This document shows positions 36,130-47,299 of a stretch of 64,000 nucleotides of DNA, in pieces (the first letter of the stretch is position 1; every line of letters starts with the position of its first letter). The position numbers and the translations under genes were made by a program. The stretch covers positions 805,712 to 869,711 of the forward strand of contig RDEW01000007.1 in NCBI GenBank assembly GCA_011109175.1, in the 5' to 3' direction. This DNA is from Dicyema japonicum. Lineage: Eukaryota; Dicyemida; Rhombozoa; Dicyemidae. Under the pieces are notes generated by a model that searched no databases, had not been told where the DNA came from, and saw only the letters and a program-made list of their open reading frames with translations.

Positions 36130-36300
36130 TTTTAACGGGAGCCGTTGGTCCAATGACGGCTGAATTCTTGCAAGAAACTCGGAGGATTGCTTGCCAGAAA
36201 GAAAAGGGTGGCTGAGACAAAAGATTGGAATAGCCATAACCCTTCTCGTTCGCAATCCACACAGCAGGCTTCCGTTAACTGACATTTGTTTAATTGTTAA
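36130..36300 (+). mobile_element. LINE-C 3' terminal fragment
   Basis: GGTGGCTGAGACAAAAGATTGG (about 36209-36230) encodes GWLRQKIGIA, the C-terminal LINE-C motif, in opposite orientation to the fragment at 35198-35335. Confidence 0.55.
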
Positions 36301-36309
36301 AAAAAAATT

Positions 36310-36880
36310 TTGTTTTATTTACTATTTCAAAAATATAATTTTAGAAATACTTTTTTGTGTATTTCCGAAAACACAAACCTATCTTAATGTTAAAAATAGT
36401 GATTTTTAAGATTTTTCAACCTTATTTTCCTGAAACTTTCAAATGTCGTGAAATTTCACAGGACTCCCAAGTTTAAATCTTTAAAAAAAATTACTAGTTA
36501 AAAGACAATTTTCAGATCTCTATTATCAGGTAATTGGAGTTACCCCTCATGATCGTGAACCAATATTAAATATTTAACATGAAAGTGACTCCGATACTTC
36601 GATTTCACGTCTACATTAGTTTGATGTCAAGAATGGAATTATGTCTTTGATTGCAATGGAATTGTTTATTATTTTTTAATTTCATAGAAAGTGAGAGTTT
36701 GGATGTTGCTTTTCCACGATCATAAGAGGATTTTGACGTGGAACATATTTGGTGGACTTGTGCAATATTTGGCATTTTAGTATTTTAACCTGTTTTCTAA
36801 AGGTCGAAAATTCACTTTAAAAAATGAATTTTAAGTTAAAATTTGCTGATCAAATCAGGTTTTGGATTTTCTCCACTTAG
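36310..36880. other. Gene-free stretch
   Basis: AT-rich with no recognised exon or repeat. Confidence 0.4.
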
Positions 36881-36889
36881 AAGAGGCCT

Positions 36890-38025
36890 TCTGTCAACCA
36901 ACACTTTGAATAGGCTTTTGACTTGTTCTGTGCACCCGAGACTCTCTTCTAAGGAATCAGATATGTTTTGGATCCATTTATAATGAGGATATGAGTCTGT
37001 TGGACAATCAGGTATCTACGCCTATTTCACATTACCAATGAATCGTTAAGTTTACTAGAGATTATCGCTAGATTGAGGAACTCTAAGGCAAACGAAGTGT
37101 CTCCAATTCATTGGAAGTATTTGAGCTACTGCGCAATCTCCTAGCTCACGTAGATGAACAATTTGTCTGTAAACCACAATACCATCGGAAAACTGTACGA
37201 ATTGATTTACCCCCATTATCTCCGGCGCTGTTCTACTCGTTTCACACGGCATGTCAACAGACTCCCTGCTTTTATCCCATTCAGATGACCTATCGTCACA
37301 ACAGGAAACCGTTTTTCGTCTACCGAAACCTCCAAGGCCCAACTGAAGCTGGATAGTATGCACGACTGATTGATACAACAAAATCAACATATTCAATTCG
37401 GAGTGGCGACTTAAAACAATTCTTTCAGGAACCCGCAAAGAGTCTCTTACAATTTTCTGAGTAACCTAAGACAGACTGATGAACTTTACGACCCATGGAA
37501 GCACTTTCTACAAAAGGGCCTTCGTGAAGTAAAAGTTATGCGTGCACTGGTGAGGATAACTCCTTACAATTTGTTCGGATCAATCCCAAAAACTCTACAA
37601 ACAGACGTAGCACCGACTGTGGAGTATTTCTCTGCTGCATGGAGATCCTCGCTGTCAGAGTCAATCCTCCATCGAATCAAGTCACTAAATCATTCAACTC
37701 TTCGCATGATGTGGAGTACAAGCTTATGGATTGATCCTCTACCCACAGAAACTACAACCGTAGTTCAAAACTAGATTCCTCCGTATCTGTGATACGGCGG
37801 CAGCCTGCTTCGCTTACCACTGTTCCAAGCAAAAAAAAGTTCCCATTTCCAATCAATTCCTGTAGAAAGACGAGAGAAAACTCTTCCCAGCAACGGTGGG
37901 TACGATGGAGGAGCACAGAGATAAGGTGATGGTGCTGATTGTGAGAACTGAGATCACTTAACTGTTTGACTATATTTGTCTTCTTTCCCGGTGACCCTGG
38001 TGTTCTGAATAAATAATTATACTAA
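36890..38025 (+). mobile_element. LINE-D copy, 3' part
   Basis: The most readable part is 37500-37770: GLREVKVMRALVRITPYNLF, then VAPTVEYFSAAWRSSLSESI and IKSLNHSTLRMMWSTSLW, the post-RT region of APE-type LINEs (compare the EPTICYAFAAWG motif of LINE-A). A C-terminal EEHRDKVMVLIVRTEIT-stop lies near 37910-37960, then the family 3' tail TTTCCCGGTGACCCTGGTG and AATAAATAATT. The 5' part (36890-37440) is too decayed to place motifs. Confidence 0.7.
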
Positions 38026-38228
38026 GTACAGTAGAGCTACGTCATCTGCAGTTTTCAGGTCAATTAACCACTAATCTTAAGTCACCCAAAAAACATCAAC
38101 AATCGCTCGTAGGGAATTAAATTAAATTTAAATCTGATTATTTTAAATAATTATTTATTTCTAATAAAAAAATATAAATTTGAAAAAAACAGATAACCAT
38201 AAACCGAAATAATTAAATGTTTTCTTTA

Positions 38229-39105
38229 ATGCGATACTTGCTACTTTTAATCCCCGACTCGTTGATCCGCTTGTTTGGTTGAATTTATATTTATTCAGTA
38301 ACCGATCCATTCTACTCAAATATCCCTAACAAAACTGTCAAATTTGATTTTAAACTGCAAACTTTGAATTATGATTACTATTCCATCGGCTACAGCTGGA
38401 TTGCCAAAGTCCCCATTTGGTCAGCACACAACATATCCGGGACCAATCTGATCGGTGATTTTTTCGATAACACTAAGGCAATGCTACAAGAATTCACTGC
38501 CATTTCATTTCAGAGACCAAGATTCCTGAGAGGTTTCGATCAAATATGGACGACTATCACCTTTCAGGCTACGACAGAGGACACGCGTCGCCTTCTGATG
38601 ACTTTAAGTTCAATCAGGTTTCCTACCACCTTATCAAAGACTGTCATGTGCGACAGCTTTGTCCTTTCAAATGTCATACCCCAGGAACCCCTATTTAACA
38701 GAGTACGGTGGCTTCGCTTAGAAGAATTCATCCGTTCATCAATACGACATAATCACGTGTCTGGATTGCATGTCGTCACAGGAGCGATGTTTAAAACCAC
38801 AGAGAACGTCACTGTAGTGTTTATGATTATGTTAGAAAATAGGCCCAGACGACGTTTGGGTACCCAGCCATTTCTACAAAATGATCTTCACCCTCAACCA
38901 ATCTCATTACGCCGTCTTTGCCATTGAAAATGTCAATACTAAGAAAAGAAGCCTCTGACTGACTACAAGGTTGTTAACCTACTATAAGTGAAAGATGTCA
39001 TTAGAAGAGTTCTCGGAATACAATTACTTTGATCTTTTTCCGATTACGAAATTGGAGACTGCCAAGGATCTCTGTCTACTTATTGATTGTGACATCTCAG
39101 TATAA
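38229..39105 (+). CDS. Endonuclease G family nuclease (DNA/RNA non-specific nuclease)
   Basis: EndoG-type enzymes cut DNA and RNA with a beta-beta-alpha-metal site and normally sit in mitochondria. The start is ATG 38229; the first residues (MRYLLLLIPDSLIRLF) could be a targeting or signal segment. Introns at 38278-38298 (21 nt), 38455-38477 (23), 38618-38639 (22) and 38814-38835 (22), plus about 25 nt near 38970, join all exons. Motifs: PERFRSNMDDYHLSGYDRGH (the catalytic DRGH), the FVLSNVIPQEPLFNR segment with the metal-binding Asn after PQ-P--N, VVTGAMF, and VWVPSHFYKMI. Near the end a one-base slip at AAGAAAAGAAG is needed to continue into PLTDYK and EEFSEYNYFDLFP, the family's C-terminal motif; stop 39103-39105. 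About 250 residues, normal length. The active site is complete. Confidence 0.9.
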
Positions 39106-40000
39106 CATATTTTAATCCATAAAAACTCACACAATCTTGGCCTCATAACTAACACTTTAGTTGTTTTTGTAATAAAGTTAAATATTTAATCTAAAAAATT
39201 AAAAAATAATTTTATTTTGTGTTTTTATTTTGAGTTCATTTATTTGTTCCTTAGGACATGGGGGTATAAAAAATTGGGATAAGAAGTGGATATGATATTG
39301 ATTAAGGATCACAGAAGTGAATTAAAAATTCTTAGACGGATGACTACAAAATACTTGGTTTATAATCCTCTCTAATTCGAGTTTTCTGCCTTCGCTTATT
39401 TTGGATGCGATGGATGGCTTTGGAAAAAACCACCTTCTTTGGTGGTCTCTTTCAATTGTTAACAGAACTAATTCCTACTTTAAAGCAGATATCTCCCATG
39501 CGCAATATCTTTGCAATTAGTAACATCAGTAGTTTCCTTCATCCACCAGTAAATTTCCTGGATATCTAATTCATAAGCATTCAGTGGTCAATCTCCCTTC
39601 CTACAACTTTTTCAAGCCACTTAAATACACGTGGTTTTAAGAATCTCTTCAATGAAAGTTCTTTGATTTTTATGGCTTAAACTCAATTTGTATAAAACCA
39701 TCAGTAATGGTTGTCAATAAAAATAAACACATTCGGAAAGACTTCCTTGAAAATCAAATCAAGTTCTTTCAAATTATCTCCACTACGTCGGTTGCTAATG
39801 TTTTTTTGATTAACTTAAAATGCGGAAATTCTTAATTTATTATTTGATTATTTATTCTTAATGAAAGAAGAATAAAAACAAATGAAAATTAAATCAAAGA
39901 TTGGCGTTATAATCATTTAAATTAAATGTAAAATTATTATTTAATAAAATTTAAATAAAATAAATTATTTTAAAAATACGTCTCGTGCTTTTAGTTACTC
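39106..40000. other. Intergenic, AT-rich
   Basis: No exon recognised between EndoG and eL42. AT content rises towards the eL42 start; GTCTCGTGCTTTTAG lies just before the ATG. Confidence 0.5.
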
Positions 40001-40337
40001 ATGGTGGGGCTTTATTTATTATTATAGGTTAACATACCGAAACACATAATGAAAGGTTGTCTAAAGTGTAAGACCCACACAAAACAGCGTGTGAGTCTCT
40101 ACAAGAAGTCCAAGGAAAGGAAGACTGCCCAAGGAAAAAGACGTTATGACAGGAAACAACAAGGATTCGGTGGACAGACTAAGCCTATTTTGCGAAGAAA
40201 GGCAAAAAACACAAAGAAGCCAGTCTCAAATTGAATGTTAAAAATGCAAAAGGAAGTCTCAGACTGTTTTGAAGCGTTGCAAGAAGTTCGAGCTTGGTGG
40301 TGAAAAGAAGAAGAAGGGACAGGTCATGCAATTCTAA
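40001..40337 (+). pseudogene. RPL36A: Ribosomal protein eL42 (RPL36A/L44), reading frame damaged
   Basis: eL42 is a small zinc-binding protein of the 60S subunit near the E site. ATG at 40001 is followed at once by a 24-nt intron (40004-40027), then [45 protein letters not shown] and [16 protein letters not shown]-stop (40335-40337), all diagnostic. Between about 40222 and 40250 the frame is broken: continuing from NTKKPVSN to the second zinc knuckle (IEC-x-KCKRKSQ) needs a frame change and crosses an in-frame TAA. No GT-AG intron removes the defect without losing conserved CKRKSQ residues. Either a recently dead copy or several assembly errors; since eL42 is essential, a working copy must exist if this one is truly broken. 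Confidence 0.85.
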
Positions 40338-40499
40338 TTTTCATTGGTTATTTCTTTTTAATTGTTTTGAATTTATTGAACTTTTTCATTTTTATAAGAC
40401 ACGTGCTTGCGTTGATCAAAAGGATATCAAAGTTAGCCTTTCTTTTTAGGTCCTGTAGGAGGCATTAAGGTATCGTGGAGATCGCTTAAATTTAAATCT

Positions 40500-40700
40500 A
40501 TTGTAGAAACGTGTCTTTCGTTGGTTGAGGTAGCGACGTACCTCTATTACAGGAAAGTTTACTCACCTTCATAATGATGGAAGTACATGTCTTCCTTCTC
40601 ATGAACATAGACGAGGTGATTGACTCGCGGCACTAGAACCCCTAAGGAAGTGTCGGATACATCAAGGATCAGAGTTCAAATCATGTCCACCCTGAAATCT
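40500..40700 (+). repeat. Dispersed repeat R1, copy 2
   Basis: GGTTGAGGTAGCGACGTACC followed by CCTTCTCATGAACATAGACG, AGGTGATTGACTC and a box B-like GAGTTCAAATC. Same order as at 3340-3480 (+) and 59745-59930 (-). Confidence 0.6.
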
Positions 40701-41179
40701 AAAGAATTCGGTGGACGTCAGAAGCTGGATTTATAGGATGATCTTACCTTCTTTTGGGGGATCACACATTAACAAAGGACGAAAAAAGGATGGATTAATG
40801 ACACATATGGAGACTACAGCTTATCGTTACACTCGGTTGGTTTTACTCACTGAGCTCGGTTTTGCTGTACATAATGATTAGTATTCGAGAATCCACCCCC
40901 ATGGATAGTAAATAACCGAATTCCTCTCTTCAGGATAAAAACACAACACCCTCACAAATCCGAGCACTCACCTAGTAATAACGAGCATCTCAGCAGACGA
41001 ATCGCTGATGACATTAAGAACTTGACTCATTCCGAACCAACCAGAACATACATGTTCTCAGAAACGTACTTCCTGGGAAAAACATGTTAACTTGTGTTAG
41101 TGAACCACTTTATAGTCTCGGAATAAAAATGCTGAAACTTAATGGAATGATACTTTTCCTAAAGTGGACACAAGAGACC

Positions 41180-42300
41180 ATACTTGTCTTCCCTGTCTAA
41201 TCTGTGGCAAAAAAATAAGAGGAAAGTCGGTATTCAATACTCCAGTTGCCCAAATTTTGAACACTTTGGGTGCTACAAGCTAACAAGAAGGACCGCACAA
41301 TCTCTACCAAATAGTCATGCCCTTCATGCCTTGGGAATCACAGCAGGTGAAGAAGCCTTGTGTCGGAGATGGTCAATCTGCCTTGGATCCAAAGATTGGC
41401 AAATCTAACAGCTGCCTCCTGTCTTTCAAAGCTAATCACCAGGGCAGTCGATGGCGATACTCAAGATGGCTGATCCGTTCTCTGCTTTGCACCTCATCCA
41501 ACCGAACTGAAAGAAGAGAACCTCGAATCAACCATTAAGAGAATGTCACTAAATACGAAACTGTTAACCTGACGACAGCACTTGAAAGTTTTTAGATCGC
41601 TGATTATTACCCTCATCATCCAGGGTCAAGAAAGACAACGAGACCTTACGCGCAGAAGTAAGCAAAAATATCATGGTCGGAGACATTCGGAAGTCCCGAC
41701 TCAAACAGGCGATCCTCTCGGCCGCCTACTCTTTACCTCGGAATCGATTCTACAGCTTCAGCGATCAGAGCTTCAATGCACTTATGATATCTGGATGATG
41801 TGACTATTGGAGGGAACTGGGAAATTGTGGTGACAGTAATCAAGTCCACCATCTCTGCTCTTGCAGCACTAGGAACCGAATCCGTCAAAATGCAGTCATT
41901 AACGTTGCAAGCGCAGAGGAAGACTTTAACCAAACATCATTTTGACTTTTCTCCAAATCTAAACTCGGCTCTCCTCGCTCTCCGCTATACGTCAAGAAAA
42001 TTTCAACTCCCCTGCAAAAGATGCATCTGTTGACTATTCTCGTCTCACATAGCAACTCTTGATTCAGCACGTACTATTTTAGTCAGGAATTTCCATCTCG
42101 TCTTTTTTTTCTACGGAGTGCGCCCTGTTTCACGGACATGCACGACGCCACAGAATTGGTTTGCATCCATTCCGGAGTGGATGTTTGCGTGGCCCATCGC
42201 TGAAAATGTGGAAGAATAGTCGACACTAAAGGTCTCCTGTCGAAGGAGTGCTGAAGGATTTCCTGTCTAGTCATAGTTTCTCAAACTACAGACAACAAAA
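41180..42300 (+). mobile_element. LINE-C copy, RT and C-terminal region, decayed
   Basis: TQTGDPLGRLLFTSESILQL (about 41700-41760), then, one frame over, LDDVTIGGNWEIVVTVIKST (about 41790) with the catalytic DD, and SALAALGTESVKMQSLTL. Near 42210-42260 KVSCRRSAEGFPV matches the Cys-containing LSCRRSAxRxPRH stretch of the other LINE-C copies (46497-47110, 51230-52730). Confidence 0.75.
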
Positions 42301-42369
42301 GGCCTAACGGGACAACTCTCTTCCCATAGAAAAATGGTAGATACCTCACTTGGGACGTTAACCGTGAGA

Positions 42370-42910
42370 TGGCCTCTCTTCATCCTGTATTGAATAATCT
42401 ATACGAAATGCTACAGAAATCGATGGACATAAGAACCCACGAAAATGTTTTTGCAATACGGCGTCTTAGGATTCGAAAAAAATAATCTGAAAATTCAAGA
42501 TCAGAACGGAAGGCTTCGATGATCAATTTGAGATTCAATTCCATATCGAGAATTTTCCCCTCAAAAAACACTGAGGGAAATAAACCTCTTAGTAACAAAA
42601 ATCACTTCAGACAAAGTGAGGACCGCAACAGCAAAAATGGAGAACAACCGTGCTGATGGTACCTGTTCAGAACATGTTCACTACACATTCCCCATTACCG
42701 TCGGAAAGGGTTCATAATTCTTATTCAAAACCCAGCAAGAGAATTTACCCCCTGCCATCTTACCGTCCATTTCACGGAAAAATTTAGCATTGGTTATTTC
42801 GAATTGACTGCAACGAAATGTGACTCAATACCTCTCTCCGAGCCAAAGGGGATCACAGGCGCAGTCAGGTCCAAAAGATGAGGCAATGAAATCTTCAAAG
42901 ATTCAAGTGC
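42370..42910 (+). mobile_element. RTE-like fragment (start of RT)
   Basis: KMENNRADG (42635) corresponds to the LNNNRAAD block, FIILIQNPAREFTP (42710) to the LL-QKPGKPAGP block, and QYLSPSQRGSQAQSGPK (42825) to YLSPSQSGFRPGRS of the copy at 31700-34610. Frameshifted. Confidence 0.65.
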
Positions 42911-43139
42911 GCCAGGACATACTCTGTGACACATTTTATTTATACAGTATTTATTTCGGTAAATTCTTATTATTTAGTTGAACCTCCACTATCTCTTGTG
43001 ACTGATGTTCATAAATTCGAGAAATATCGAACTCTGCTATGGAATTCCACTTTTTAGATTTTTGAATTCTACCCTGTTATCAGATCCTACATTGCAGGCA
43101 CAAGCATGGTAGTGCCACGTTTCAGCGGTTGTTGTGAAT

Positions 43140-45330
43140 ATTATTATTATTAAAGCACTTTCACGAAAGCCATAATGATTATAGCCCCGAATGTGCAACA
43201 CTCAAAGAAACAATATTTATAGTTAGTCTTTTCCATCTTCCTCTGTCGAATGCGAGTGATCTCAATTCGTCCAGGTCGTCCCCCGTCTTTAGATTTTTTC
43301 TCACACGATTTGAGTCTTTGTTTAAGGTAGTCGGAAGTGTCGATCTAGGTCGTCCGCGGAAGGGTTTTTCGCAACTGTCAAAGTAATCTTCCATCGCTTT
43401 GTTAGCGGGTGCGTCCGGGTTCATTCTTAGTACATGCCCAAATAGCCTCCACCGGGCATCTATCACATCCTTGCTGATGTAAGAACACATACACTTGTTG
43501 TAGATACCAGTGGTTGATATTCTACGTGGCCACTCCATTCCGAGTAAGCTTCTTAGTTGCCTTCTATGGAACGAATCCAGTTTCAATAGTTCGTTGAAGG
43601 AACTTCCCCATGTCCCAGCGTTATACAGTAGGATCGGTTTCACAAACGCGTTGTAAAGCCTGCATCTGATGTCAATTCCAAGTCCTTTGGCCCTTAGCCA
43701 TCCTTTCTTCAGTTTAGCCATTGCCGCATTTGCCAGTGTTTTCCTCCTTAGTACATCTTCAGCGTCTCCTAGTAGAGAGCCGAGCTTATTAGTACGTCTC
43801 CATCTTTCATGAGTAATATCGTCTTCTCTTTTGATTTCCGTAATTTCAGTTTTGTTAACATTTACGCTGAGAAACCATTTCTCAAGCTCCGCAGGTGCAT
43901 TTTCTAGCAGGTGTTGGAGTGCGGTCACATCCCGTGATACAAAATCCACATCATCCGCATAAGATGTCTCTTCTATGTCTCCTATATAGCATTTACGGAG
44001 GTCGCGGAGTGCAGATTCAAGGTATATGGTGAATAGTAAAGGGGAGAGGGAATCACCCTGGGGTGTCCCAATCGTTGTTTTGAAACTGCGGGAAGTTGCT
44101 CCTTCTGTCCTCACAGATAGTCTTGTGTTCGCAAGTAGTAGTCTGATTATCCTAACCGACGATTCATCCAATATTTGCTCAAGCACATTCATCAGTTTCT
44201 GTCTGTTTATTGAGTCGAAAGCTCTGGAGAGATCTATTCCCAACACGGTTGTTGCGCTCTTGAATCTTTGGTGCGTTGCGCAGCGCCATCTGTGGCTCCA
44301 TACAATGTCTGCCGTAGACCTCCCTTCTCGGAACCCACTTTGACTTGCTGGTAGGTATAGATCGCCACACCCTTTATCCGGCTTAGTGCAATGTTTGCCA
44401 GCACCTTGCGTATCGAATTCAGAAGTATTATCGGGCGGAGATTTTCTACTGGTCCTTTTGATTTGTTCGGTTTTTGTATGGGTATTAATAATCCATTTCC
44501 AAGTCCTAGATCGGTATTAGTTTCAAAGACGTCATTTAGGGTTTTTGCAATTGTGTCGCTAAGTTTTTTTGGCCCATATTTTAGGAGCTCAGGGCTTATG
44601 TTGTCCGGCCCAGCACTCTTGTTGTTCTTCAGTTTATTTATCGCTAATTCCACCTCTTCCACTGTGATTGGGATTTTTAGCGCCTTTGCTTCTCCTTGGA
44701 AAGGGGAAAGTCATTATTTTCTTTATTCAACAGTGTTTCGAAGTGTCGTGCAATCAATTCTGCTTTTTCTTTCGGGTTACCCACGAATTTTCCATCTTTG
44801 TCTTTGATGTGAAGGATGTTTTGTCCTTTCTTTGTCCGCAGCAGCCGCAAAGCCGCATACATCCTTGAATTGTCTTTTAGGCATTCCACATCTTTTAATA
44901 GGGATGTAATAATTTCCCGTGATGTTTTCTGTTCATCTTTTTGATTTTCCACTTTAGTTCCCTTTGTTGGATATTAAGCTCTTTTTTTTACTCTCGTCTG
45001 ACGTGTTTGCCGCTTTTAGTCGTAGCTCCCTGCAATGCTTTGCCATATTTGGCACGTTCGGGTGGTGATCCAATTTTAGGGCGTGATGATTTCGGACTCC
45101 AAGGCATATTTTGGCCGACTTGGAGATTGCCTGTTTTGTTTGATCCCACAGAGTTCGTACTGATGATTCCGGTGCGGTTTTCACCATAAGAGTCTCGATT
45201 TGTTCGTGATATTTAGCTCTACAAGTTGGCTCTAACCACAATTTCTGTCTGAAAGTATATATTGGTCTTTTGTGAATAAAGTCGATTAAATTAAACAGAA
45301 ATCCTTCATTCGGCAATTCACTTAAAGGTG
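43140..45330 (-). mobile_element. RTE-like retrotransposon, 5'-truncated, RT largely intact
   Basis: Best preserved LINE of the window. A 355-codon open frame (44246-43179) carries LGIDLSRAFDSINRQKLMNV, IGTPQGDSLSPLLFTIYLES, the catalytic SYADDVDFVSRD, and WRLFGHVLRMNPDAPANKAM with FRGRPRSTLP at the C-terminus. The overlapping frame 44662-44234 holds NKLKNNKSAGPDNISPELLK and IPIQKPNKSKGPVENLRPII, one frame shift away. Upstream frames at 45316-44677 give the linker. The endonuclease is missing. The element ends with CTATAATCATTATGGCTTTC and an (ATT)n tail at 43140-43180. Relatively young by its low damage. Confidence 0.95.
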
Positions 45331-45439
45331 ATGTCCAGAGTCACGTGTCTAGTTTTAAAGAAGTAGAGGATCTGCATATGTTAATTTAAATTACTCCGGC
45401 AATTGAGCCCTTTTCAGAAGTAACATTGGTCGTTGGTGT

Positions 45440-45640
45440 CAACATTAGCGTGATGCCATGTGGCTACTTGATGAGGATTTCTGTTTGTTTCTTCTATTCT
45501 TCCTCTTCTCTTTTCTAATATAGTGACGTCACATGAACGCCCAGTTCCAGGGCGCAAGAAAAATGATCATTTTGCTCTTAACCACTCATTTGGAGCTGTT
45601 ACTTCTGGTGGATTGACTCTTGATTCAAAAATGTGATATT
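45440..45640 (+). repeat. Second copy of the 11.5-kb short interspersed element
   Basis: GCGTGATGCCATGTGGCTAC, GTGACGTCACATGAACGCCC, CAGGGCGCAAGAAAAATGAT and CACTCATTTGGAG line up with 11485-11640. The LINE-D-like 3' tail present in the other copy is missing here. Confidence 0.5.
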
Positions 45641-45689
45641 TCGTAAGGCACATGTTGGAATCCTTGAGTTAGAAAATACAATTTGTTTT

Positions 45690-45805
45690 AGCTTCATAAT
45701 TGCCGACAAATCCTGATGGTTCGGGTCCAAATCCCGTGCTGTACATTCGACTGAAGGTTCCACTCATCTATGTTGCTTTGAGTTTGACGAGTGACGCCGA
45801 GTGAA
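45690..45805 (+). repeat. tRNA-derived SINE fragment
   Basis: Box B-like TGGTTCGGGTCCAAATCCCG, then GTGCTGTACATTCGACTGAA, GGTTCCACTCATCTATG and TTGACGAGTGACGCCG as in the copies at 22265 and 34720. Confidence 0.55.
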
Positions 45806-45809
45806 AACA

Positions 45810-46285
45810 AATTCCAGAAAATCCTAGGAGTTACCTTGACACCTTCTTAACTTTACAAAACATTCGGAAGTATGTTATCGACTTGTACGAGGAATTCAAC
45901 TTCCTGAAGCGTTCTGGAAACTAAGAGAAAAAAAAGATCTGAGTGGACTGGATGCCATAAACAGACAGTTCATCGAGTCTACAATAGGATACGCATAATG
46001 TCTGAGGATCTAACCTTCTAAACATTCAAGTGAAGCAGCAAACCTACTAGGAAATATTCCCGAGTGGAAATCCTGCCAAAAACTTTGAAAATACGCGTAG
46101 ATGCGACTGGAACAGTGCCCCTGCATAGGACTCGAGTATGCGGACCACATCCATATCGAAAATGCGCAGGAACGCAGTCGGAACACCGAGAAAAGATGGC
46201 GGAGACTGTTGAGGGAGGCCGGGATCACCTGAATTTTGTTTATTTGGTTATGACGGTGGTTTTCTGGTTCAATAATAATATGCTC
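45810..46285 (+). mobile_element. LINE-A 3' fragment
   Basis: DAINRQFIESTIGYA (45950-45995) parallels LYKQYIEPTICYA, and HPYRKCAGTQSEHREK (46145-46195) parallels RPYRKCVGSRSEHREK of the copy at 1-2330. It ends in GATCACCTGAATTTT and a short AATAATAATA tail. Confidence 0.85.
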
Positions 46286-46370
46286 ATTCCTTCGCCGTAA
46301 AATATCCAAACAGTTGTTTTTGCTTTTTTTTTATTAGAAACAATTTATAACACAAACGACAGATGCGCAA

Positions 46371-46485
46371 AGCAGAGGGCGATGGAGACGCCTAGTGAAG
46401 CAAATTTCGAAACGTGTGGCACTAACGGGACCTGAGTTAATATAACGTTCTTTGGTTCTGTGAAAGTGCTTTTAATAATAATAAC
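46371..46485 (+). mobile_element. RTE-like 3' tail fragment
   Basis: QSRGRWRRLVKQISKRVALT, the last residues of the RTE-like ORF, then TTCTGTGAAAGTGCTTTTAA and an (ATA)n tail. Confidence 0.75.
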
Positions 46486-46496
46486 ACAAAAAACTA

Positions 46497-47110
46497 ACAG
46501 TTAGCAACTTGTCGGCTGCTCTCATAATGAAAACGCATTTCCCCCTACGGTTTGCAAGGAAATGCGCCCAATGAGCCACCTCCTTTCTCTCCTATCGTTT
46601 TTCTTCTTCGCGATGAGTGAGCCGATCCTGTTTAGCAGGCTCAGTGACCTGCTTTCAATTATTCCTGTCGTTTTGACTGCCACTGGTTCGAAGATGAATT
46701 GTCCTCCAAGACATGAGTATTTTTTATCTTTAGGGTCTCAGCCTTCTCCGAAGCTGAGCTTGGGTCAGTTGCTGTCGTCGAGAGGTTGGAGGGAAAAAGA
46801 TTATCGACACAGATGGCGTCCCAGGCAAGGTATTTACCACTCTCACGTGGGAAGAGAGTGGTTCCCTCCGGTCTTCGGTTTGGCTTAAGCAAGTCCAAGC
46901 GCTCCAATTGGACAGGAAATCCAGCAACCTCAAGTCCCCAAACAATGACTTCATTTATTGCGGCGTGTCTAGGACTCCTTTAAGCACTCCTCCGGCAGGA
47001 GAGAGAGTGAAGACCTTTCGCGTCGACTATTCCACCACATCTACACCGATGGATCGTGCAAACATCCATTCTAAAGCGACGGAAACCCCCAATCCTCGTC
47101 CCGTCGTCAT
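46497..47110 (-). mobile_element. LINE-C 3' fragment
   Basis: Minus strand: LHSLSCRRSA, then PRHAAINEV (about 47010-46955), ERLDLLKPNRRPEG (46900), GTTLFPRESGKYLAWDAICV (46870-46810), NLSTTATDPSSASEKAETLK (46780) and a terminal RRWLIGRISLQTVGGNAFSL. The order equals that of the 51230-52730 copy. It abuts the RTE tail at 46485. Confidence 0.85.
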
Positions 47111-47299
47111 CCAATAGTGTTGTTTTTTGCTAACCAACAAGTGCTTGCATTGTAATGTCTTGTCAATCTGATTTTAATTGATAGTCTATAAAGAGGTATT
47201 GAACTACGTATCGTCTTTGTATCTTCCACATTGAGTCACATAAAGAAAACTCGTTGTATATTTTAAATTATAATATCTATTCTTCCATGCTAGTGAGAA

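Noticed and set aside
37055-37438. 127-codon minus-strand open frame
   Set aside because: It lies antisense to a LINE-D copy and shows no known motif or splice pattern.
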